63,516 bases of DNA from Silicimonas algicola. Its GTDB lineage: Bacteria; Pseudomonadota; Alphaproteobacteria; Rhodobacterales; Rhodobacteraceae. Both the position numbers and the translations under genes were made by a program. Below, one piece after another: positions 57,203 to 63,516 of this stretch. The stretch is taken from the NCBI RefSeq assembly GCF_003148765.1, contig NZ_QGGV01000015.1:1-63516 (forward strand), in the 5' to 3' direction. Numbering within the stretch: position 1 is the first letter of the stretch; each line of letters starts with the position of its first letter. The notes beneath the pieces are model-generated. The model worked only from the letters and a program-made list of their open reading frames with translations. It was not told where the DNA came from and searched no databases.

Positions 57203-59383
57203 ATGAACAATAGCCATCGACAATCACTCTCGGTTCTCGCAGCCGGCGCCGTGGTCATGATCCTGTCCTCGACGGCCTCCGTTGCCGAAAGCCAGCTTGA
57301 GGCAGGACTGCTTCGTATCGACGGGCGCATCGTTCTCGGAACAGGGCCCTCGAGGCGGATCGAATTTGACACCAATGAACAGACGGCAGCCGCAGCCAGG
57401 GCCATCGCAATCAGCGCAATCGCCAAGAACCCAGAGCGTGCGCTCGCCACCGATGAGGCCGCACTCTTCGCTCTCTCTATTCTTCCGCCGAACGCACAGC
57501 GGGACTTCCTTGCAGAACACTACCCGGGCGCCCATGACAGCATCAAAAGCCGGATAGAAAGGGACCCGTTCAGCTTTGGGACAGCGATGAACAGGGTCGT
57601 CTCGAACCCCTTCGTACGGGAAGATATGGCGAAGGCGGCGAGGGAGTTCATCGTCAATTTTGCATCAGCCAATCCAGTCGACAACCTCGACGTCCGGGTC
57701 TTCTGTCCGGTGAAGATCCGGGAGTACGACCTCGGGCGTGGATACTTTCCGATAGAAGACGGCGGTGGCGGCTACGGTTGCTCCAACCATCCGGTGCCTG
57801 TGTACGGGCTCATCAGCCCGACCCTGTCAGAGACCTACCGGAACTTTCCGACCACGATAGCCATGGACAGAGACGACGCCCGGGATCTTTATGAGCAAGT
57901 CATCGAATGGCCGCCTTTCCTCACGATCGACGGAACCGTCAGAACAGGCTGGGGCACCGACTTTCAAAATCGTCCGCAGCTCAATATCCGCATCATCGGC
58001 GGGTCGCCCTACCACCTGGTGAATCCCGAAGAACCCGAGAAGGTGCTCTTCACACTCGCGGATGCGCCGGCCGACATGAAGGACGTGCTTAGCGCTGACG
58101 ACATGACGGAGCTTTTGAATTCAGCGCAGACCGTAACAATCGGCGAGACAGCGCCCCACACCCTATTCCCTGCAGGTGCAGGGCTCGGGCGTCTTTACTA
58201 TCGCCGCCCAACGTACCCGGTCGGCACCCTTGGGCGGCTCGGTTTCATCGACAAACTCCCCGAGACGCCAACAAATGCCGAGCTCGCCGAAGCCCTTGGG
58301 GTTCCCACGACGCATCTCGTCGATGCAACCCCGGCGAAACAATTGGCGCCTGGCATAGATCGGCTTCTCTTCGTCTTTCCAGCGCCGGCCACGGATTACG
58401 CTGTGGTGTTGCCCGCTAGCTCAAGCATCTCCGGCCAGCCATTCATCAGGGTCCAGCTTCAGATTGGTACCGCATGGAAATTCGAGCATGACGGACAAAG
58501 CGTTCTGGTTCTTTCTGCTCGCCCACTTGGTGCAGATGCTGTGAACCACAACGATCACCCTAAGGAGGCCATGGTTCTGCGTCCAAACCCAGAGAGCCTG
58601 ACCGAGATCTTCCGCGCTCCGGAGCCTGAACCCGTCAAGCCGCCCACGGACTTGTCGAATGCCGATATCATGGGTCTTCGTTTGGGCATGGAGATTGCTG
58701 AAGCGGAGCAACTGGCGCGAACTGAGATCGATGTCGGCTGGTCCGGGACCCTGAGCAGCGCCCGAATGACAAACCCAAAGCCGATGCAGGATTTCATGGT
58801 CCTCATCGACAAGGACAGGTGGAAGCGTGTCTCGCTTTACTGGAGCCCGGAGGAGACGGGGCGCCTTGCAGGGATTGCCCGTCTTATTGCAGTGCCCATT
58901 GCCGGACAGGATGTGGCTAAAGTGAAGGAGGACCTTGTTCAGTTGCTCGTCGAGAAATACGGAGAGCCAGACTATGTGAAGGGATTCCCTGAGCGCCCCA
59001 AGATGGTGTGGACCGGCGATCTAGGCGTCAACTTCCGCCAGCTGGACGCGAAGGACTTGCTCGAGCTCGAGCCACTGCATCCGGATTCAACTTGCTATGT
59101 TACGTTTTTCCTCGGAAGCATAGGCGTTGGCTTCCGATCTGAGGGTCCAGAACTCGACAGCCGGACTGCGATGTTCTTGCCGATTCATGGCCCGTATTTG
59201 AAGGTGGCAACGCTAGTATCTCAAGAGCCGCCTCCCGACTTTTATAATCGATGCGGGCCCACTCTCGTCGCCGAGATCCATAGCGACGCCGAGCATGCTT
59301 TTCTCCGGTATGGGCTCGTCGACATGGGACGCTATAAGATGCCGGAGCCGCCTGAAGTGTCCGTCACGAAGCCCAAGCTATGA
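57203..59383 (+). CDS. large secreted protein of unknown function
   Basis: This encodes 726 residues from an ATG with GGAGAATGAG directly upstream. A signal peptide (about 1-28, ending SVA) precedes a long mature protein with many short beta-like segments and Cys residues spread along it (VFCPVKI, GYGCSNHP). No domain is recognised with confidence. It is translationally coupled to a lipoprotein gene by a TGATG-type overlap (59380-59383), so the two probably act together in the periplasm or outer membrane. Confidence 0.7.
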   Translation: MNNSHRQSLSVLAAGAVVMILSSTASVAESQLEAGLLRIDGRIVLGTGPSRRIEFDTNEQTAAAARAIAISAIAKNPERALATDEAALFALSILPPNAQRDFLAEHYPGAHDSIKSRIERDPFSFGTAMNRVVSNPFVREDMAKAAREFIVNFASANPVDNLDVRVFCPVKIREYDLGRGYFPIEDGGGGYGCSNHPVPVYGLISPTLSETYRNFPTTIAMDRDDARDLYEQVIEWPPFLTIDGTVRTGWGTDFQNRPQLNIRIIGGSPYHLVNPEEPEKVLFTLADAPADMKDVLSADDMTELLNSAQTVTIGETAPHTLFPAGAGLGRLYYRRPTYPVGTLGRLGFIDKLPETPTNAELAEALGVPTTHLVDATPAKQLAPGIDRLLFVFPAPATDYAVVLPASSSISGQPFIRVQLQIGTAWKFEHDGQSVLVLSARPLGADAVNHNDHPKEAMVLRPNPESLTEIFRAPEPEPVKPPTDLSNADIMGLRLGMEIAEAEQLARTEIDVGWSGTLSSARMTNPKPMQDFMVLIDKDRWKRVSLYWSPEETGRLAGIARLIAVPIAGQDVAKVKEDLVQLLVEKYGEPDYVKGFPERPKMVWTGDLGVNFRQLDAKDLLELEPLHPDSTCYVTFFLGSIGVGFRSEGPELDSRTAMFLPIHGPYLKVATLVSQEPPPDFYNRCGPTLVAEIHSDAEHAFLRYGLVDMGRYKMPEPPEVSVTKPKL

Positions 59384-60897
59384 TGTCGCGCGGATGTCTT
59401 TTCCTACGCTTCCTGGGCGCCATAATCATTCCCCTTATCCTCGCTGGGTGCTTTGTCTCAAAACAGCCATTGGTCGCAGAGCAAGACGCGGCCTATCCGT
59501 TCGCGGCCGGCACACGCCTCGAGCTAATCGGGAGTGACAATCCTCCCGTCGCCCTTCAAATTACGAACGGGTACTATGTAATGGTAGAGCCGGAGAAGGA
59601 TACGAAACAATTCCGGATGCGGCCTGTCGGCGCCGGCATTTACCTCCTAATGAGCTACTTTCCGAAGGACAGGTTCCCGTACGCCTACAGCCTTGCCCGC
59701 GTCCGAGGTCAGCAAATCGAGGTTTTCTATGTCAGAGAAGAAGACCTAGAGGCTTATCTGACACGCCTCGCCACGACAGATCCAGGTCATGCCAAATCCA
59801 TCTCCTCCCAGGTGAACTCCGTAGGCGACTTCTATGAGGTGAACTCGCTTAGCTTCGTTGAGGTGCTTCTACCCGAGATGCTGGAAGAAGGCTTTGCAAC
59901 GCGTCTGAACAGCTACACGGTTGTGCAGGATCACAATGACGAGCGTTCTGGAGGCCTGGACGCTTCATCCATTGCGCAGGAGAAGGGATCCGATGGTACG
60001 TCCATGATCACGGAACCGCCGATGGCACCCGCAAATAACGGAGCGTCGCCTGCGGGTGCGGGCTCTGCGTTACCCGGTCGCGCCAGCCCAGAGACCATCA
60101 AGAGTGACCTTGGCAACCGCTATGACCGCTTCCGGAACGAGGCAGGAGACTTCTACGTTTCGCTGATGTCCCCGAACGTGTTTGTTTCATACTCCGCGTC
60201 CCAAGACATGATGCGGTGCACCATTGGTCTTAAGCTCCGTGATGAGGAGCCGTTCAGCATTGTAGATGACGGCTGCGACGGTAGCCTTGAATTGGGCGTA
60301 CGTGGGCTGAAAATCTTGAAACTCTCCCCAGAGGAATTGTACGGCTTCATCGGGAGAGTTGCGCGATCGGCAGATGGGACCCGGGCTCCGTTGCCGGCAA
60401 AGCTTGCTACGGAGACTCTGTTCGGAAGCCTGAAGTACGGACCGCTCGGCGAAGTCGTCGGCGCCGAAGCTGCAGCGCTTCGGAGCTTCATCGACAGCAG
60501 GTCTCCCTCAGCCACAGACACTGCGCAGTTCGCAGCAATGTCGGTCTCCCGAGGCCGGCAGCTCATCTTGATCGAGGTCGCCAAAGCCGAAGGCAACTGC
60601 TATTACCTGATGAACGACACTGACGCCGGCGGGCGCAACATCTTCGATGAGTGGATGGACTTACTCCTCAAGATCTACCCGAAGGAAGATGATGAATGGC
60701 CACCGCAGACGTTGCTATATATTGACGACGGCTGCAACGGGTCAATTGAGACCCTTGGCTTCGGCCGAAGGTTTTGGACGGTCGGCGACAACAATTACGT
60801 GCAGGCCAAGTATGAGCACAGCTTCGGCGCAAGTTTCTTTGCGCCCTTGACGGCTCTCTATACTGCAGGTGGCATCTTGGCTGCCAGTAATCCCTAA
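59380..60897 (+). CDS. lipoprotein with duplicated DDGC(D/N)GS motif
   Basis: This encodes 505 residues. The lipobox LILAGC places the lipid-modified Cys at 24. Two regions carry the same short motif: DDGCDGS at 296-302 and DDGCNGS at 449-455, each preceded by a Cys-containing strand (MRCTIGLKL at about 278; NCYYLMND at about 406). This suggests an internal domain duplication with possible Ca2+-binding-like loops. Otherwise unrecognised. Overlaps the previous gene by 4 bases. No further gene follows in the operon. Confidence 0.7.
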   Translation: MMSRGCLFLRFLGAIIIPLILAGCFVSKQPLVAEQDAAYPFAAGTRLELIGSDNPPVALQITNGYYVMVEPEKDTKQFRMRPVGAGIYLLMSYFPKDRFPYAYSLARVRGQQIEVFYVREEDLEAYLTRLATTDPGHAKSISSQVNSVGDFYEVNSLSFVEVLLPEMLEEGFATRLNSYTVVQDHNDERSGGLDASSIAQEKGSDGTSMITEPPMAPANNGASPAGAGSALPGRASPETIKSDLGNRYDRFRNEAGDFYVSLMSPNVFVSYSASQDMMRCTIGLKLRDEEPFSIVDDGCDGSLELGVRGLKILKLSPEELYGFIGRVARSADGTRAPLPAKLATETLFGSLKYGPLGEVVGAEAAALRSFIDSRSPSATDTAQFAAMSVSRGRQLILIEVAKAEGNCYYLMNDTDAGGRNIFDEWMDLLLKIYPKEDDEWPPQTLLYIDDGCNGSIETLGFGRRFWTVGDNNYVQAKYEHSFGASFFAPLTALYTAGGILAASNP

Positions 60898-61329
60898 TAT
60901 GCTCTATGCAAGTGGTTTGTGGGCTTCGACTTGGAAAAATGGCCTCAAGTCCGAGATCCTCGATCATGCAACGAATGCCAGGACGCGTATGCGGCAGGTC
61001 CCAAGACGTCTGACGGCAGATCAAACTCCAACTCCGGCTTCTCTTGATGGAATTCGGGGAGGTATACTGGAGCGCTCGGGAAGAGCAGCTTCGGCCAGCA
61101 AAAGTCGAAGCGCCGTCGCGGACGAAGGGTCACCCGGCGCCGTGGGTGGAGGTTTCGCCGGAGCTGACGGCGACCCCGCGTTCCCTGCCCAAAAGCGATC
61201 GCTCGACCGGAAGCGCGGTCAAAGGCTGCCCGCGCGGGTCTTTGGCTATGGCATTAAGACTGCGCTCATTGGCGCGCTGTACTCCCTCTCCTTCAGTGCG
61301 CGGCTTTGAGCTCGCTCGCATACTCCCGT
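60898..61329. other. intergenic gap, no gene recognised
   Basis: 432 bases between the lipoprotein and a small convergent gene. Short frames only. No clear hairpin or promoter motif was found. Confidence 0.45.
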
Positions 61330-61662
61330 TCACATTTGTAGGCCCAGCACGCTCGCCACGGCACCGACTATCGCCGCGGCAGCCGCGAGCCACGTAAGCC
61401 GGTCATTGGTCCGTGATCGACGGCGAGCAAGGGCGTCCTGCGCCACCAACCAACGCTCTACGAAGGCTGGGGAAGCACTCACCACTCTGCCTCCAATTTC
61501 CGTCTCCACGATCGAGACAGGTTTAAAGTACGAGGCTGCGAGCTTTGCCCTGACCACGTCGGGGCCAAGAGCGTTCAGTTTCTTGGCCAGATCGGCGCTC
61601 TCCGCCTCGGTCGCAGTCTGCGTCCGAAACTCGTCGGTCTGTGAAAACGGCCTTTGATTCAT
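61330..61662 (-). CDS. small tail-anchored protein
   Basis: This encodes 110 residues from an ATG with GAGGAAGAA upstream. Most of it is hydrophilic and helical (FVERWLVAQDALARRRSR). A single hydrophobic helix closes the protein (WLAAAAAIVGAVASVLGL). No family named with confidence. 86 bases downstream of the OmpA-family gene, in the same direction, so possibly co-transcribed. Confidence 0.65.
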   Translation of the reverse strand: MNQRPFSQTDEFRTQTATEAESADLAKKLNALGPDVVRAKLAASYFKPVSIVETEIGGRVVSASPAFVERWLVAQDALARRRSRTNDRLTWLAAAAAIVGAVASVLGLQM

Positions 61663-61748
61663 TTCTTCCTCACGATTTCTCGCTAAACATCGACACGGTC
61701 CTGGCCACGACGAGACCGGCCAAGCGGCCTCGTCGCACGTTCCACCCG

Positions 61749-62723
61749 TCAGTCGTTGTCGCCGCCCTGGTTCCGGCCGCCAGAGTTGCCCGGATCGCCT
61801 TCCTCCGCGCCGTTGCCGCGACCGGCATCGGTATGCGTCCCGGACTGGTTGCCTCCATTGGAGCCACGGCCCAGGCCGTTCCCATTCCCGTTGCCGTTTC
61901 CTTGGCCGCCGTTCCCGTTGCCGCTCCCGTTGCCTTGGCCACCACTCCCGTTCCCGGGTGACTGTTCGTCTTCGGGTGCACCGGGTTGTTCGTTTCCAGG
62001 CTCTTCCGCCGGACTGCTGGACTCATCGCCGCCCGTGCCACCGTCCTCGCCTTCACCGGGGTTGCTCTCCGGGTCCTGCTGCGACGGCGGGGGTGTTTCG
62101 GACTGATCCGGTGTCTCATTGTCCGGCGTCTCAGTCTCACCAGGGAGATCGGACGGCCCGCCAGACGTGGGCGGGGTCTGGACCTGGGGCTGCTCAGGGC
62201 CCGCTGCCAGACGGTCACGGGCCCGCTCTCCCTCGTCCCGCACCAAAGCCTTCGCGGAACCCGAGGGGGTCTTCTGCAGGATGACCACGCGTCGATTGAG
62301 GCGTTCTGCCTGGTCGACGACTACAACAGGAGAGAGCTCGCCGAATGAGGCCGTTTGAACCAGCCGCTCGCGGGAGACACCTTTCGAGACCAGATAGGTC
62401 ACAACGCTCAAGGCCCGGCGCAAGCCGAGGTCGTGGTTGTAGTCGGGCGATCCAACCTTGTCGGCGTGTCCGATGATGACGTAGTCAGAACTGGCGTTCT
62501 TCATCATGCGCGCCGCCTCGGCATCAAGCAGCAACCGCGCCTGAGGGTTGAGTTGGACGCCGTCGAAGGCGAAGTAGACAGTGGCCACGCCCATTCCCTG
62601 GCGAGCCTCGACACTGACCGGAAGTGGTTCCGACCGGGTCAACTGCTCGGGAGAGCGACTGTCCGAACAGGCAGCCAGCGCGGCTGAAAAGATGAACATA
62701 GTTCCTAGGGAGATTTTACTCAT
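61749..62723 (-). CDS. OmpA-family lipoprotein with long Gly/Asn-rich tail
   Basis: This encodes 324 residues. A lipobox (AALAAC) is at about residues 14-19. An OmpA C-terminal domain covers about 45-150 (YVIIGHADKVGSPDYNHDLGLRRALSVVTYL), which binds peptidoglycan. The final 150 residues are first acidic and Pro/Ser/Glu-rich, then Gly/Asn repeats (GNGNGNGLGRG). This is a surface-type low-complexity tail. It recalls the Gly/Lys tail of the protein at 53010. Confidence 0.8.
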   Translation of the reverse strand: MSKISLGTMFIFSAALAACSDSRSPEQLTRSEPLPVSVEARQGMGVATVYFAFDGVQLNPQARLLLDAEAARMMKNASSDYVIIGHADKVGSPDYNHDLGLRRALSVVTYLVSKGVSRERLVQTASFGELSPVVVVDQAERLNRRVVILQKTPSGSAKALVRDEGERARDRLAAGPEQPQVQTPPTSGGPSDLPGETETPDNETPDQSETPPPSQQDPESNPGEGEDGGTGGDESSSPAEEPGNEQPGAPEDEQSPGNGSGGQGNGSGNGNGGQGNGNGNGNGLGRGSNGGNQSGTHTDAGRGNGAEEGDPGNSGGRNQGGDND

Positions 62724-63367
62724 TACAGTCCTCGTACATTTACTGATTACTGGGTTTACGGAGATATTTATCTGCGGCCGCAGGATCGCTCCCGCCTCGC
62801 CTCGAATCAGAAAGCGTAGGGCAGCCTGCCGAGCGGCCGGGATTGCGCATCGTCCTGCTTCGGCTCTTCTGGCCGCAAGTACGATGGGTCCTTCCTGGAA
62901 GTTCTTTCCCCGATCTGCGTGAACGACGTCAGGTGCAGGCTCGATCTGCTCCGGCCAAAACGAACCAGGCGCACAAGGGCGGAGAGAACACAGGAGATGG
63001 AATCGGGGATTTGATGCGAATTGCTCGCCATATCTGTCTCACTCGTTACTGCTCCACCAACATGGCTAGGAGCTGACAAAAAACTACACGCGAGGAAAGT
63101 GCTCCCTCAAGTGGGCGAAACTGTGACTCGCGGCGAGGGATTTTGGTGACGAATTGTGCAGACGATCATCAGACAGAGCAGGCGAGAGCGACAATCGAGG
63201 AAGCTCTAGGATTGCTGAGGGTGAGCCAGACGGGACTGACAAATCTACTCAAAAGACCGCGATAAAGCCTCGTCTTCAACCCGGGATGATCAGACTTCGG
63301 ACGCAATTCAAGACTATTGATACCCATGGATATCGCGGGATTCCTTGCAAATCCTGGGAGTTTTCGG
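62724..63367. other. intergenic gap before the pseudopilin gene
   Basis: 644 bases. Short frames on both strands (for example around 62807-63079) are not supported by motifs. The region holds the promoters of the OmpA-family gene (leftward) and of the pseudopilin gene (rightward). No hairpin of note. Confidence 0.45.
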
Positions 63368-63516
63368 ATGTGTGTGCTTGGTAGTCTGGGACGTCGAATT
63401 AACAGCTTCTTTAGGCAAGATACGGGCGCAGTCACGGTCGAAGGGGTCCTCTGGGTCCCGATCTACGGCGTCTTCTTCGCGCTCCTCGTCGACGTCTCTC
63501 TGATGTTCAACGGACA
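63368..63516 (+). CDS. TadE-like pilus-assembly protein, 5' part
   Basis: The reading frame starts at an ATG with GGGAG upstream and stays open to the window edge (49 codons). After a basic start (RRINSFFRQ) comes DTGAVTVEGVLWVPIYGVFFALLVDVSLMF. The Glu in TVEG followed by a hydrophobic helix is the TadE/TadF pseudopilin signature (xVEFAL). It probably begins a flp/tad adhesion-pilus locus to the right. Confidence 0.75.
   Translation, partial: MCVLGSLGRRINSFFRQDTGAVTVEGVLWVPIYGVFFALLVDVSLMFNG

Overview
The window looks like a chromosomal (or large-replicon) stretch of a high-GC alphaproteobacterium, most likely a Rhodobacterales/Roseobacter-group bacterium. This rests on gene content (DUF3618, DUF6481, DUF2383, NnrS, copper NirK with pseudoazurin, a fused-MrpAB Na+/H+ antiporter, NepR/EcfG-like stress elements) and on many GGAAC-N16-NGTT promoters typical of the alphaproteobacterial general stress response. 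No rRNA, tRNA or CRISPR was seen. All family names come from reading motifs by eye; no database search was possible.

Region 1 (1-9.2 kb) is a general-stress-response block. It holds the 3' end of an ECF sigma gene, a holin-family/DUF3618/PRC-barrel operon, an SRPBCC-alcohol dehydrogenase-SDR-SDR operon, a GFA/NepR-like/response-regulator operon and a manganese catalase. Three of these units start at near-identical GGAAC-N16-TGTT promoters. Further copies lie far to the right (34.6, 35.2, 52.9 kb and a weaker one at 24.0 kb), so the regulon is dispersed through the window.

Region 2 (9.2-21.5 kb) is a divergent catabolic locus for an unidentified sugar, polyol or sugar acid. A CUT2 ABC importer (ATPase, two permeases, binding protein) and an SDR run leftward. 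A regulator made of a winged-helix domain joined to a solute-binding-protein domain with no export signal runs rightward, followed by an SDR, an M24 'peptidase-fold' protein lacking one metal ligand, a KduD-like SDR, another SDR and an FMN alpha-hydroxyacid dehydrogenase.

Region 3 (21.5-29.5 kb) carries CorA, a small secreted protein, an NAD synthetase fused to a CinA/PncC-type NMN amidohydrolase domain, a thioredoxin-reductase-like flavoprotein, a small secreted nuclease and a frameshifted sensor histidine kinase. Region 4 (29.7-34 kb) is a nitrite-respiration cassette: NirK, a nirV remnant, a DUF1858 protein, a Crp/Fnr regulator, pseudoazurin and NnrS, with two TTG-N8-CAA boxes. No nitric oxide reductase is in the window.

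Region 5 (34-42.1 kb) mixes stress genes and two glutathione S-transferases with serine-recombinase debris and a visibly AT-richer insert encoding an Stf0-like sulfotransferase and two glycosyltransferases. Region 6 (42-55.3 kb) holds SulP, universal stress protein, a truncated DksA/TraR protein, the mrp operon, a degraded universal stress gene and a stress-promoter-driven membrane protein. It is bracketed by two diverged direct repeats of about 400 bp, one of them next to recombinase debris. Region 7 (55.5-63.5 kb) has an acyltransferase, a large secreted protein/lipoprotein pair, a tail-anchored small protein, an OmpA-family lipoprotein with a long Gly/Asn-rich tail, and at the right edge the start of a TadE-like pseudopilin gene.
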